Source of the DNA: Pleodorina starrii
Taxonomy: Eukaryota; Chlorophyta; Chlorophyceae; Chlamydomonadales; Volvocaceae
DNA: 64,000 nt
NCBI GenBank assembly: GCA_030267565.1
Contig: BRXU01000003.1
Coordinates: 6,113,001-6,177,000, forward strand
Direction of reading: 5' to 3'
Shown here: positions 34,101 to 61,000 of the stretch, in pieces
Layout: the number at the start of each line of letters is the position of its first letter
Position numbering within the stretch: position 1 is the first letter of the stretch
The notes under the pieces: model-generated
The model's input: only the letters and a program-made list of their open reading frames with translations
The model's database searches: none
What the model was told of the DNA's origin: nothing
Made by a program: the position numbers and the translations under genes

Positions 34101-36869
34101 GGTACCAGCACTGGTTGGACCACACCACCAAGCCGCTCATGCAGAATGCGCACCTCATCACGGCCAACACAGTGCTGCTGCCGGGTGGGTGGCTGGATGG
34201 CTGGGCGGGTGGCTGCGGACAGCGGCTGGGGGCTGGCGGCTGGGGGGCTGGCTGGCTGCGAGCAGCGGCTGGGTGGTGTGGGCAGCGGCTGGGGGCTGGC
34301 GGTTGGTGGGGCTGGTAGGATGCGCGACTTTCGGCTTCTCCGTGGCGTGTCGTGGCGTAGGGCGGTTGGGCTGCAGGCTCGTGTTGCTGTGTGCGCGAAG
34401 GCCGGGTCAGGTCAACGTCTGGTGGGGTCGGGTCAAACACGTCTGCGCGAAGCGGCGGGGGCGGCCTGCGGGGCGCTTCTGGCCGCCCTGTCCCCCGCGC
34501 CTCCAACCGTCCACCGTCCTTCCAAACGCACACACGCGACTACCGGTATGTCCACCCTCAGTCTCCCTTCTGCCCTCCCCAATGGGATCCAACGTTGCGG
34601 TATCCGCTTGGTGTGTTGCCGCCCCTCTGCCTCTCTCCCCGCCCTCCCGCCCCCCCCTGCGGTCCGTTCGCTAACGCCGTCTCCGTCTCCGCTGCGGTAT
34701 CATTTTCTACCCCCGGCTGTCCCCCCAAGGCCTCACTCTGGCCACCAAGCAGCCCATCGTGCAGACCATGTGGGGCTGGCTGCCGCATTTCAACAAGTCC
34801 AAGATGGCGGGGGCCAGCGGGGCCCTGCGCGTGCGGCGGCTGCTCACGTCGTGCCGCGTGCCGTACGTGCACCCCTACCTCTTCTTCCGACTGCAGGTGC
34901 GTGTGCGTGTGCGTGTGCCGTACTGTTGTACATGCACATGCACGCACACCCACACACCGGATGATGTTGCTTGGCTTGCCGCTGCCTCCTCTCCTCCCCC
35001 TCCCTCGGGTCCGCGTCCGCCGCCCCGTCCCCGTTCCCCAAGATGCACACCTTGCCTTGCCCTGACCTGCCTTGCCTTGCCCTGCCCTGCCTTGCGTTGC
35101 CAGCCGAGGGATGAAGCAGTCTTTTTCCACCAACACGCCACCGGCGGGTCGTGGCCGTGCACCGCACTGCCGCGGTGCCCCAACACGCCCTGCCCTGCCC
35201 TGCCCTGCCCTACCCGCAGGAAATGGTGTTGGGTCCCGAGACCCCGCGGGTGCCGCTGTCGCAACGGAAGGTGGTTGTCTGGTACAGCAGGTGCGTGCGC
35301 GTGCCATGCCGCTGTCGCGAATGCGCTGTACTGCGCAGTACACTGCACCGTGCCGTACCGTATTGTACCGCCGCGCTGCAGGTCCAGCAACGACCCTTCG
35401 CGCCAGAACCGCGGCCGCGAGATCCTGAACGAGGACCAGGTCAAGGCGGCGATCGAGAAGCTGTTGCAGGAGCGGGGGCTGGGCGAGCGGCTGGAGGTGA
35501 GGTCCGGGTGCGATGCGATGGCCGATGGGACTTCAGGTTGTGTCCAGCTGGGGGCACTCTCTTTTGTGGTCACGGCGCGCAAGTTGTGGGTCCAGCTGCC
35601 CCTCCAGCTGCCCACACAGCTGCCCGCACAGCGGGACGGGGATACACCGGCCCCCCCTGGACCTCTTCGTCGTGGATCTCCTCATTATCGTCTTCCTCTT
35701 CAACCTGATTATCTTCTTGATCCTCATCCTCATCCTCCTGCTCGCACTCGCCCGCGCCCCCCCGGTCCCCACGCAGGTCCACCCTCCCACCCAGCCGCCC
35801 TCCGACCCGCTGGACTACGTGCGCTACCTCAACGCCAACGCCGCCGCAATGCTGGGCCCCCACGGCGGCGGCCTCTGCAACTTCAAATGGCTCGCCTCCA
35901 ACACCCTGGTTTTGGAGCTGATGCCGCGCAAGTGGATCTCCACGCCGCTGTACGAAGAGTCCATCGGACACGGGCTCAATTACTGGGTGGACCTGCTGGT
36001 GAGGTTTTAGGGCTTTAGGGTTTTAGATCGTTGAGATGATGATTGGTTTTGGGTTTTAGGGGCGATGGGGCGGTGGGGCTTCAGGACTGTGGCTGTGGCG
36101 GGGTTTGAGGTTGCGGATGCACCCGCCGTCCACCGGCCCCTCTGTCCCGCAGTGCCGCATCCGCCGCCCTCCGCCCCTTGCCCCCCCCCCCCCGCGGCTT
36201 TCTCACACCTGCATGCTTTCTCCCGTCCTCCGCCCCCTTCCTCCCCGTTTCTCCCCGCCAGGGCCCCACACGCCGCCCCAACCCCACCCACCCACCCCCG
36301 CTGCGGTATCACCCTCGGTATTACCCTCCCTCGCTGGCCTCGCTCCCCCGCAGGATTCCGTGGACTCCCAGCACAACATGCATGCAAACATCTCCAACAT
36401 CATCGCCATGCTGAGGGCGGAGCTCGGAAAAGTGCGGTCCGGCGTCCCCCTGCCTGGCTGACTGCTGCTGTTGCGTCCCCCTGTCTGGCTGACTGCTGCT
36501 GTTGCGTCCCCCTGTCTGGCTGACTGCTGCTGTTGCGTCCCCCTGCCTGGCTGCTGCTGTTGCGTCCCTGGTGCTGCTGCTGATGTATTCCGGGAAACAG
36601 CGCCGTTATCGAGCATTAAGGCGGGGGAGGGTGCGTCCTCACTCGTGACTCGACGCGACTCTCTCGTTCCTCCCGTGTGCGGTGCGCAGGAGCCGGTCCG
36701 CGGCCCCATCATCCGATACCGCTACGATTGGCCGGCGGCCGTGGAGGATGCGGTGGGGCAGGAGCCGAGCCACAAGCCCTACTTTGGCTCCCTGAAGCTC
36801 AAGTGCTGCAACAGCCTGCAGGGGATGCCGGGCTGGGAGGGGCTGCACGTGCTGCCGGGGCCGCGGTAG
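31170..36869 (+). CDS. GT61-type (DUF563) glycosyltransferase, type II membrane protein
   Basis: Eleven exons: 31170-31527, 32198-32283, 32884-33059, 33514-33726, 34102-34184, 34730-34896, 35220-35290, 35382-35496, 35777-35998, 36354-36431, 36690-36869. They sum to 1,749 bases (582 residues) with all phases consistent. Residues about 12-28 (FVWIFLATVCAALLGFA) form a signal anchor, expected to hold the enzyme in the Golgi or ER with the C-terminus in the lumen. The family signature appears as VVVWYSRSS, then Asn-Arg-Gly-Arg-Glu-Ile-Leu-Asn-Glu near residue 395, then GPHGGGLCNFKW and LVLELMP near residue 455, as in EOGT and plant xylosyltransferases. Donor and acceptor sugars cannot be told from the sequence. 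Intron 33727-34101 begins with GC. The Glu/Gln-rich insert in exon 33514-33726 is unlikely to be catalytic. Confidence 0.85.
32433..32512 (+). repeat. 29-bp minisatellite, about 2.7 copies, in an intron
   Basis: Units of GAGGGGCACTCGGGG plus GGGGTGGACCCT follow one another in the second intron of the glycosyltransferase gene. Confidence 0.8.
32711..32796. repeat. CTG then TGG trinucleotide tracts in an intron
   Basis: CTG units (32711-32745) lead directly into about 16 TGG units (32748-32796), within intron 32284-32883. Confidence 0.9.
33088..33275. repeat. GGGA/GAGGGA purine tract in an intron
   Basis: Almost pure purine sequence in intron 33060-33513 of the glycosyltransferase gene. Confidence 0.9.
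36457..36580 (+). repeat. 31-32-bp minisatellite, about 3.5 copies, in an intron
   Basis: Units of GCGTCCCCCTGTCTGGCTGA plus CTGCTGCTGTT repeat in the last intron of the glycosyltransferase gene. Confidence 0.85.
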
Positions 36870-39800
36870 CGTGGAGCAGGACCCCCCGCGCGCGCAAGTG
36901 GCCTGCGCGCGTGTGTGCGTGCGTGTGTGTGCGTACATATGTGTTGATGCACCCCCGGTTGGCACCCTGCAGCCCGGGGTGGTTATTGTGGTGGTGGTGG
37001 CGGTGGTGGCGGCCTGCCAGCGCGATTGTTTGGGTAGACAGCACGCGCGCTGCGAGGCAGACGCGCCAGTGGCTGGCGGCGCGAGGAGGAGGAGGAGACG
37101 TGATGTGCGCGGAGGTACTATCGCATGCGCGCATCGCGTGTATGCGTGTATGTGCGCGCATCGCGTGAATGACGTTCTAATGGAGACAGGAGCGGGCCGG
37201 AGAGAGGCTGGCTGTGGGCGTGTGGGGTGTGGGGTTTGTCTGTGTGTGTGTGTGGCGTCGCGTGGTATCGCGTGCGCCTTCAGTAGCGCTGGGGGGGGGG
37301 GGTTGGTGATGTGATGACAGAGAGGGCGCGTGGAGTTGTGGTGGGAGGGTCGTGGGAGAGACGGGAGGCTGCGGATTGCTGGCCCCGCGGCGTGGTGGGG
37401 TGTTAAAGAAGAAACCGCGGCGATGGGACGGGGGTGCGACGTAAAGCGAACCCGTGCCCTGCAGCAACACTTACCGACGTAACCTGAGACCTGCACGAAA
37501 CCGAGGAGCTGTGGCCGCGTCGCCTCCGGACCAGCCCGCGGGCGTGGGGCGGGTGGTAATGCATGGGTTGGGTGGCGTGCGTCGAATGTTTGTATTGGGG
37601 ATGCCTTTGAATGATGGCCCCGGATCTGTGGAGCATTGGGAGGGAGCGGCTGCGGTGGTGGAGGGGGGGAGCGCGCAGAGCTCGGAGCGGAGCGGAGAGG
37701 GACCTTCAAATGCAGCTTTGGATTCGTGGGGACGTAGCGGCGTGCGCGTGCGTGGATGTGCGCGTAATAAAAACGATGCCGCGGCGGAGGGACGTAGGCG
37801 ACCGAGAACCCACCAGTAATATCTACCTACCAGGCATACCTGTTACCTGTCCGATACCCGCAGAACTGCGACCGCAGTTGATGCCGGGGGTGTGAGGGCG
37901 GCACAGTGAGCAGTGGGGAGTCGAGGGCGCCCTGGGAGGAGGGCTGCTTGCGAGGGAGGCGCGGGGGACCTGGCGTGCGCGCGCGGGATGGGAACTCCGT
38001 TGTCCGTGCCCTGTCGTGCCCTGTCGCGCTTGTGGCGTGTGTCCCTGCTCCTGCCTCGTCCTGCCAAACCAGGCAGGCAGGCGGGCAGGTCAGGTCAGGC
38101 TGCATTAAATACGGGTAGGACCACCCGCGCGTTGCCCTTCTTTGTCGTGCGAATTTTGCCGGCCGTTGTTGACCCTGATCCGCATTGAGTGCACTGATCG
38201 ATCCGGCCCGAGGCGCGCACCTCTGTATGGGCGCCGTATGACGAACGGCGCGAGGTGGCGGCGCGGGAGGCTGCTGAAAGGAGGGGCAGCGGTGGATGGA
38301 TGGGTGGATTGGGTGGGCAGTGCTTCACCGCGGCGGGACTGGCGGCAAATGAGGGAAGCGGGCCGCGTTTCTGACCTGGCCAAATACAAGAATGATGCAT
38401 GGGATGCTATGCAACTCTGAAACTTTGGAGGTTTTCGGGGGGGGGCTTAACCAACACTGAACGTGTGGGGGTTTTCGGAGTCACTTGTTGTGCTGCATGG
38501 TGTGGCGTCGGGATGGTGCGGAAGACCTCTTACAGATACAACGCTATCAACGTCTCTTGGCATTCCGCGCGGGTCCGGCCGTGTAGATACTGGAAAGTGG
38601 TCGGTATATCGGGTACTCCTGCTGCCGCTGCGGAATATGCGATTGTGCCTAGGAAGGGAGAGCCCTCCATTCATAATGGTTGGGGCTTCAGGGCCCGCCC
38701 AATTACACAACCGCATCACGCCGGCTTGCAGCCCGCGCGCAGCGTTGGGAAGGATGCTGGTGGCGGCTGCGGAGAGACAGAGGAGTTTGAGCACTCCTGC
38801 GCGGCTGCAGAGATGCGGCCGCACTGCCGCTACTGGAGCTGCGGTGCAAGAAACGTGTGCATACGTGCAAACAAGCCGCCGGCCGCCGTTGCCTTACTGA
38901 TACTGCACCCATCCCCGAGCCCCAACGCCTTTCTTCCCGTATCCGAGAACCGTGAGGAGCATGCTCTCCTGCCCGAGTCACGCAGCCAGGCTGGCTGGGC
39001 CCAGGACACGGTCCAGAGTCCCATTGCGCCATCCAGCCTCTGCCGCTGGCTGCGCTTTCAGGTTGGCAGACGTTGGGACAACACCCCGTGTGCAGCCCGC
39101 GGAGGGGCGGCAAAAGGGGGGGGGCCCTAGCCACCCACAGGCCGAGACCCACGAACGTCGACCAATAGGCATCCATCGCCACTTCGCCAGGCAGGGGTTA
39201 CGGCACCCCCCTCCCCCTCCCCGCGCATGCCGGAGCAGCGCCAACAGCCACTTACAGCGCCAGCCGCCGGGGCCACCCCGACACGAGAGGCCGCTGGGCA
39301 CAGCACAGCAGCACAACTCCACACCAACTCCATCTGACGGAAAGGGAGGGAAGGCCGCCGTCGCCCGGGCGCCTTCCTTGCTACTTACTCCGATCACCAC
39401 TGACCAACCCCCGGGACTGCGCTCCTGCGATGACCGGAACGCCGGGCAGGTGCCCCCAAACTGCAGTCGTCGGCTCTTGTCTTGCGGCCCCGTCCTGAAT
39501 CGGTTTACAGTGGACCCCGGACAGATGATCACCGCCGGCGCAGACCGGACCTGAACACCTGATACACGGTCGCGGCCCTCGCCCAAAGTTGGCGCTTGGC
39601 GTGTACCCCGCAAATCACGCACGCACGCGCACACACGATGCGTCCTCCCGCCTCAACAGGGGTGAGGGATGGGGTGCCGTGCCCCCCTCCCCGGCCCTCG
39701 CCTCGCCGTCTCGTTCCTTCCCACCTGGCCCGCCTGCGAGCCCCAGCCCCAGCTCCCCCCCACGGTCCCCAGCTCATTCATTTTCAGCTTCTTCTTCGTT

Positions 39801-39901
39801 CGCAGTGCGGCCCCCGGCCCCCCCGCCCCAGCCCAACGTCCTGCGCGGGAGTCCACCCCCACCCCCCTTCCCCCCCCGGGGGAGCCGCCCCTCCCCTCCC
39901 C
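36870..39901. other. Intergenic region between convergent genes
   Basis: It includes 3' untranslated sequence of the glycosyltransferase gene on the left and of the EF-hand/WD40 gene on the right. AATAAA occurs at 37766-37771. TTACA (TGTAA on the minus strand) occurs at 39505-39509, about 390 bases past the minus-strand stop. A 243-codon open frame (38399-39130, plus) overlaps a long minus-strand frame and shows no domain, so I do not call it. Confidence 0.5.
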
Positions 39902-53454
<13,553 letters not shown>

Positions 53455-55052
53455 GCGTGGAAGGAGCGAAATGGAACCCCCCCCAGTCAAGCTCAAGGCG
53501 TGGCTGGGGATGCCTTTCGGCTATGATAAATCACGCTCGCATTTTGGATACGCCCGCGCTTCCATTTGTAGTCGTGCTTCGCAAAAGCTACAGCGATAGC
53601 ACACTCATTGCAAGCGTACCTGCCCAATATTAAACATTGGTCAGTCCTCGCAAACTATCGATGCGCACAAGAGGCGTCAACGCCCCAGTTGGCTGGTCCA
53701 CCGACGTTTGCCATGGGGAAGCACCGCTATTACGGTATTATCGCCGTTAGGAGTTGTGATCAGGCGTAATGCTACATGATAGTTGAAAAGCGTGGCTTTG
53801 TTCACGTGTGGTGATAATGCTCGACTAACCAAGACTGGTTCAACGCGGACAGAACACTGTGATTGCTGTCAAGAGTAAGTAATTAAGTTGCAAAATCTTT
53901 GACGGAAATTCTCGACCGAACGCTGATAATACTGTTCGCATAAATGATTACTCAAGCAAGCCATCTGGAAACTCTAAGTACGGCGAATGTTCTCCTCCAG
54001 TTTCTCGCGCAGACACTTTAATAATTACTAGAACTTGGGCAACAGAACATAGGGCAAAAGCTAAGCCAGACTTTATAACGCGACGCGTAGCAATGGCGCC
54101 GTCGTGCTATGCATGCTACGCACGCTTTCGAGCGTCGAACGACCTTACAGTGCCGCCGTAACGCGCGCAGCGCATTTAATAGTAGCTTGGGCTCTGCTCC
54201 CGCGGCCTAGGGTCTAATTCCAACTTATTGTTACTTTCCACGCGGAGTTAGGCACCCGCACCTCCTGGTTTAGCTAAAGCTTGTCCAGTGCCTGCACAGG
54301 GCTGTGTAATGGACTGACTAAAAACTCCAGCCGAGGCCTCCGCAGTCCTCCGCGCGCGGGGCCCGTTCGGTCTCCTCTCTGGTTCTCAATAAGTCGAGCA
54401 GCCCGTGTGCAACGCGTGAGAGTAGCACGGCTCCCACCGCGGCGAAGGCGCGCTTCCCTTCAACAGCTATGATCGAACACACAAGGACTACTTTTTTTAA
54501 TACTACTTTCCCTTGCAGCGATGGCAACTCTGAGGAAATCAATGTCGTCATGCCCAGCAGCGCGGTCACGCGGGTCAAGGGCGGGTCAAGGCCTGTCTTC
54601 TTCTGCCAGTGTGCCTTCAGAATCCAGCAGCTGCGTCTGGCCTGGCCATTACTCCTGGGCGTTGTCGCGTCATTCTTCGCCTCTAGAGCCTCGACAGACC
54701 CATGTCGGCAGTCAGCACGGGAAGGACCTAAAGGCACCTGGCAGCGATGACTCCGCCGTAGAAGACCCCTGAAGACCCTTCCGCTGTTCCGCACCTCGGT
54801 TTCCCACCCGTCGCTTCCCGACCGCATGCTGACTGCTTCGTCTTACAACCGACCAAGGGCGCATCCCGCCGCAGACCCCAGCCCAGCGCCGAAACTTTGA
54901 GCCCCTGGTCAGAACAAACCAGGATGCTCCGCGCGGCGTCCGCTGTGCCCGTGCTGTGCCCAAACCCGCAGCATTCGCACGTCGCGCATCAGCTCCTCCG
55001 TCCGAGTCACGTCGGATGCAAGGGCGAATGTGAGTGTGAAACTGTAAAGGCC
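53455..55052. other. Intergenic region between two minus-strand genes
   Basis: The left part (53.5-54.3 kb) is markedly AT-richer and probably contains the promoter of the EF-hand/WD40 gene. A minus-strand frame at 54318-54827 (169 codons) holds a hydrophobic stretch (VVLKKVVLVCSIIAVEG) but no known domain. TTACA at 54843-54847 (TGTAA on the minus strand) is a candidate poly(A) signal for the gene ending at 55053. Confidence 0.5.
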
Positions 55053-58000
55053 TCAATCATCGTCGTGGTAGGACATGAGGTACGTGGCGCGGAGCGTGTT
55101 GGCCGCCTCCAGCGCCGCCAGCCTGCCCACGCGCTTTGGGAAGGCCACGAAGACGTCCACGGCGTCCAACGTGCCGGCGCCATTCGCAGCCGAGGCGGCC
55201 GCCACCCCGGCGGGGCCGGCCGGGTTGGCGGCAGCGCCTGCAGCCTTGCTGCTGCTGCTGCTGCTGCTGCGGTCCAGCAGCGCCAGCAGCCGCGCCCCTG
55301 GAACAACAGAAGCGGATGTCGGAGTGCGAGCGAAGGGAACGGAAGGGAACGGGGGCAGATTGGAGCGGATCAGGGACAGGGGCATCGGGCGCGATACGGT
55401 ATTGCCTCAAGCTCCGTGTACCGCACCTGCCCTACCGTAAGACGGTACGGCATCAAAACCCAGGGCCACAAATAGCCCGCTCCACGACCCCCGCCCCACG
55501 AATCCCCCCGTTGCTTCTCCGGGCGCCACACCGCACACACCCTCAATCACGGCATGCACCTCCTCGTACGGCACGTCAGCCAGCTCCGACGGCTCCTCCT
55601 CATCCGCCGCCTCCGCCGCCGCGCCAGCGGCGGCGCCGGCGGCCTCCGCCGGCGCGCCGCTCCCCGCCCGCGCCGCCGGCGCGGCGCCGCTGGTGCTGCT
55701 GTTGCGACCAAACAGCGCTGAGAGCCGCGCGGCCCCGGACACGGAGCTGTTAAGAGCGCTGGTTGAGATGCGGCGGATGGCTCCAAGGCCCAGGCGCGAG
55801 CCGGGTGAGGTGCCCCGGACGCCGCTGGCGCGAGACGTCGGCACCGGAGGCGGCGTCGCCGTGGAAAGGGGCGGCGGCTGGTGCGGGTGCGGTTGGCCGG
55901 GCTGTGGTGGAGAGGATGCGGTGGTGGTGGTGGTGGTGGCGACGGTGGTCGTCGCGGCTGGGGCCGTGGCAGGCTGCGCCGGCAGCGAGCGACGGGCGGG
56001 CAGGACACCGCCACGGTCACGGCGGTGCGCAGGGAAGGGGGGGGCCACGTCAGCAGCGTGGCAACGTCTGAAGACGCCAGGCGGGTCCATTCGCACCTAT
56101 CAAACGACTCCGGGTAATGCCTTTGTGCCCTCGTTTCCGGGCTCGGCCCTCCGCCGCTCGCCCATCCGCGCCGCTTGCCTACGGTACCGGTAGGTCCCTG
56201 CGATGAATCCGGTGGACCCTGCCCCTTGACGCCCCCCTTCGACGCACCTGCCCGGATGCGCCGGTACCGGTACCTGACTTCCCCCCTCATTCCAGCAGTC
56301 CCGGGAGCACCCACACGGCAAACATCCCGCTCCCCCCGCGCTCTTTGCTGCGATCCTCCTTCCTTAACCGCCCGCCCGCCCCGCACCTTTGGCGGGCTCC
56401 GCGGCGGGCTGCGCGTGCTGGCCGCCGCGCTGCCGCCGCCGCCGCCGATCCCTCCGCCGCCTCCTGGTCCTCCGGTCCGATCTCCGCCTCCTCCCCTGCG
56501 GTCCTGCAGCGCGGCCTGCAGGGCGGGAGGCATCTGCGACCACGTCTGCAGCGCGAACGACACGAGCGTGTCGAGCGTGGAGCGGAAGAACAGCTGCAGG
56601 CCATCGCCGGCGCCAGCCGCCAGGCTCTCCTCCCTGTGCCCCGAGGACGGCCTGCGCGGCAAGGGGCAAGGGGGCCAGGGGACAGCGCAGCACGCAGCAC
56701 AGCGCCGCGCCGGGGGAGAGGAAGGCGCGAGCAGGAATGCGTCGGGACTTGGTAGGGTAGGGTGGGTTGTCAGCCGCAGCCGCTGGGCTCAGCCCGCGCG
56801 ACACGATATGTGGTGCGGCGCGACACAGCGACCGCGCCGCGCGCACGCGCGCGCCATACTTCACACGGTCACCGCCGACAGCGCATCTCGGCATCATTGT
56901 CGTATCGTGCCGTACCTGTACGACAGCCGTGCGACGATGGGGCCGGGCGAGCTGCCGATCTGCTTCCGCAGCGAGGGTGACACGAGCGGGTTGAAACCCT
57001 GCGGTGGAACCAGGCAGCGGGCAGGGGGGCGGGCGGGCGGGGCGGTGGGGAGTGGGTCGGGGCCGGCGGGCGGGCGCAAGGCATGCAGGTACCCCGTGCT
57101 GGACCTCAGCACGCGGCTTTGTGGCAGGACGAGCCCCTAGAATCTCGGTAAGACAGGCTACGCGCTTCCCTCTCAGCTACCCGCTCCCTGCTTTCTTTGC
57201 GCTCCAGCTTTCCAACCGCCCCCCCAAACATCCTCGTGGCTCCCCCTCTCGCCTCACTCAGCACCTAGAGGCCTCACAGCCCCGAGCCTCCTCGGGACCC
57301 TCCCCCCGGCGCTCCTCCTACGTCCCCCCCCACTCCCACACCCCCCGCTCCTTTGGGCAGGTTTTTGTACCCCCAGCTCGTCAGCCTTGCCTGCCTGGTT
57401 GGGCCGTTTTCCACACACTCGACCGCGCCCCCACCTGCTGCTGCGGTCCGCCTTCGATGCGGTCCCTTCTTTGCGACCCTACCACCCTACCCTACCCCAC
57501 CCTACCCCACCCTCCGCTACCCTCCGCTACCCTCCGCTACCCTCCGCTACCCTCCGCTACCCTCCGCTACCCTCCGCTACCCTACCCTACCCTACCCTAC
57601 CCTACCCTACCCTACCCTACCCTACCCTACCCTACCCCACCCCACCTGCTGTACCGCCGCCGCGCCGCCGCCGTGCCCCCACAGCAGGATGGCGGAGGGC
57701 GGCGAGTGCTCCACCAGCAGAGCCAGGTCGAAGGTGATGGAGGAGAACTGGGGCACGGGCGGCCGCAGCCAGAGCGGCCGCTGCGGGAGGCAGCGGGAGG
57801 AAACCGCGTGGCGGCGGTTGCAACGCAGAAGAAACGAGTGTACATGCCGCAGCACAGCACAGCACAGCCCAAAGCACGCGCAGGGCACAGCGTTGTGGTG
57901 TGAGTGAGCGTGCTATCTGGCCAGGGCCTGCCGACCCGCAGCGGATCGCAGCAATGATCAGCAGCATCAGCAACCGACAGCAGAACTTACGACTCCGCAG

Positions 58001-61000
58001 CACATATGACATATCGCATCTACCTATTGCCTCCTGTCTCGCGGGATGGGTTGGGTTGGAGGCATCTGCCGGAGCTTTACCAAGAAGCTCCCCATTCCCA
58101 AGGTACTCCCTTTGCTCTTAACCCGTGGCCCTGGCCCACGGGAACTCATAGATCCATCACATACACGCACACACACACGCACACACGCACCTCCAACGCA
58201 TGGGCCGCGCTGTTCAGATGCGACCGCAACATGTCCTCCTGATCCTGCGCGCGGGTCAACCGTCAACGGTCAACCACATAACGAGGACGGTGATTACGGG
58301 CGGTCGATCTCCTCTCTCTAAAAGCTTCACCAGACTCGCGACTCTGCGGCAAGCTTCATCCTCCGGTGTGCCAAACGGATGTCTACCCAACGGATGCGAC
58401 GCATGTGGTGTTGAAATTGGATGAGGTGCAAGCCGAGAGCACGCGCGAGCAAGGGCGTTGGCGCGTGCGCGTGTGTGTGGCCACCCGAGCGCCCTGCCAG
58501 GCTGCCACACACGCGGTACCTGCAGCGGCGGAGGCGGCGGGCCCCCGGACTCGAACAGCACCGCCAGCAGCACCCCTGCAAGCGCAGCGCAGGGAGGCGG
58601 GGCAGGTGTCTCCTTTGCGCACCACGGCGGGTGAGATAGCTGTCGCTCGCCAGCCACACGCCCACCCAACGCCAGGGCTCCGACACAGCAAAGGGTTAAA
58701 ACCCCCACCCCCACCCCACAGCTCCCCACAGCTCCCGTAGCCCACCCCTCACCCACCTTCCCCGCACCCCTGACCCACCTTCCTGTAGGCACAGCAGCCG
58801 CAGCCTCAGCGGCGCCTCGTAGTGGCGCTTCGCCAAGTGCAACAGCAGATCTGGAGGTGGCCCGTCCGCCTGCGTCCCCGATCACGATCGGGGGCAAGCA
58901 AGTCCAGGAGGTGGGCAGACCTCGGTGGTTGGCCGACAGCCACGAACGCAGGGCCGCGGCGAGAGGCGCACAGACAGCCGGGAGGAAGATGCAGCGCACG
59001 CCCCCCCGCCCCACGATTGACGGCGGATCGAATCCCTCAGACCGTCGCGGGGGCCACAACAGCGCCACCACAGGGCCCTTAGGAGGTCCCCGATGGGGCC
59101 AAACCAGCCTGGGCCTCCACACGGGCCCTCACAGGGTCCATTCTTGGGCCCTCACAGGGCCTCCACACGGGCTTCTACAGGTTCCGTATATGGGCCCTCA
59201 CAGGGCCCCTGCAGGGTCGATACATGGGCCCTGAAGGGGCCCCTGCAGGGCCTCTACAGGGTCCGCGCTGACCTGGTGGTGGTGATTTGCGTGCTGTGTG
59301 GCCAGGTGCTGCACCAGCAGCTGCTCCCGAGGAGACAGCAGCGTCCGCCAGCCTGCCGCAGAGAGAGAGGGAGAGAGACGGACACACACACGCACGCACA
59401 CACGCACGCATCGGGCGCAGCTTTCCGTTTTAGGACGGTGGCGCACACTGGGGGGAAGGAAAGGGCCCCGGTGCGCCGTGGGGCAGCATGTAAGGACAAG
59501 CTGAGGACAAGGTCATCGAGGTGGTCAACGAGGTTTGGAGCTGGTGCGTGTTCCGGCGTCCGTCACATGCCTCTTCACGGGCGCGATGAAGGCAGCCACC
59601 AACCCCGCTAGGAAGATCCCTGCCCTGCCGTGCGTGCCTGCGCCCCCGCCGCGCCCTCAGCGCCCCACCGTGTGTTGCGGCTGTGTAGTATCCCCCGCTG
59701 ATCAACGCCGCGTGCTGGCAGCCAAGCGCCGCGACGATCTTGGTGAGACCGCCCTGCAGGTGGGCCTTATCGCGCATCGGCAGTCCCACCACCTGCAGCA
59801 TCATCATCATCATCAGCAGCAGCCCGCGGCAAAAACGGGCGGGCAGGAGGCGCGTGCGTGTGTGTGTGTGTGCTGCCTTTGCTTCGGGCCTTACGCTGTG
59901 GCCAAGGGATGCTGCTAGCGACCCAGACAGGGGCACTCTCCCGATGACAACACGAAGGGGCCGCGGAGGAGCTCTTCCCGATGGAGGAGTGATGGAGGCG
60001 TGTGTGTGTGGGTGTGTCAGGGCGGGTGTGGGGTCGCGCTAACGGCCCTTTCCGCCCCCGTCCTTTCCCGTGCCCTCCGCAACCCCCCTGCACGCAGCTA
60101 CTAAGCGGGCCACCCGCCGCAGGGGCGCGGGCCGCCGCCTGCGCTGCCACCGCCCGCCAGCTGCCCCCCCCACCCCACCCACCTGCGGCACCGGCAGCAG
60201 GATGCAGGGAACCAGCGTGTCGTCCGCCACCAGGGAGTCAACCGCCCGCTGCACATCGGGGACTGAGGGGTGTATGTGGCGTTGGTGGTGGGGGTGGTGG
60301 TGGTAGGGGGGGCGTGGTCGTCGCGGGCGTCCAAGCAGGGGGTGCATCGGTGAGGCGCCAAGGGGCCGGAGGACCGGCGACCGTTTGCAGGTGGGGCAAA
60401 AAAGAAGATACCACAGCAGCGAAGGGACGGAGACGGCGTTAGCGGGGCGGACCCTGGACGCGGCAGTACTTAGCCAACGTAGCTGTAACCCCTTGTCGTG
60501 ACCGGAAACGCAGCGACCGCGTCGCCGCCAGACCAACCCACCCAGACGGACGAGTACACGCGCGACAGCAGGACAGGACAGCAGCACGAGCGGGTGAGAG
60601 TGTGGGGCAGAGGGGCAGGGCGACAGGGGCGACAAGAGACACGACACAACACGCGGGTAAAACGGCCCAAGGAACGCGTCGGGTCTGAAGGAGCAAGCTG
60701 CACGGCGAGCGGTTCCAGATTCCTGGGGGCTGGCCGGCATCTTGTTTGTGTGCCGCATAGGGGGGCTGCCCCGCCGTCGCCGTAGGGTAGATGCAGATGG
60801 ATCGGTCGCCCCGAGCAGCTCCTGTGTCGCGGGTGGACTGTAGATAACGGTCGTAGCTGCTTCGCACTCTTTGCAGATGGGCAGGACTGGGGTCCGGCCC
60901 CTCCTTGCGGCACAGGGGTGTTCGCTGCGACGCGCCCGGTGCCCGGCGCAGCCCCGGCCGAGTCAGCCCGGCTCAGCCCCAGCCCGGCCCTGGCCCCAGC

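Noticed and set aside
35104..35180. Possible extra exon of the GT61 gene (PRDEAVFFHQHATGG)
   Set aside because: The exons on either side already join in phase 0 without it, and its donor is weak.
35593..35776. Hydrophobic, membrane-like segment in frame with the GT61 exon at 35777
   Set aside because: It is the pyrimidine-rich 3' part of an intron, with a good donor at 35497 and acceptor at 35776. CTC/ATC/TTC codons give hydrophobic residues by composition.
38399..39130. 243-codon plus-strand frame
   Set aside because: Open frames of this size are common by chance at this GC content. A long frame lies on the opposite strand, and no domain or splice pattern supports it.
54318..54827. 169-codon minus-strand frame with a hydrophobic stretch
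   Set aside because: No family resemblance and no splice link to either neighbour. Noted in the intergenic entry only.
60439..60867. Possible extra exon of the 55-61.7 kb gene (frames near 60.5-60.9 kb)
   Set aside because: No suitable donor, and exons 61105-61012 and 60262-60183 join directly in phase.
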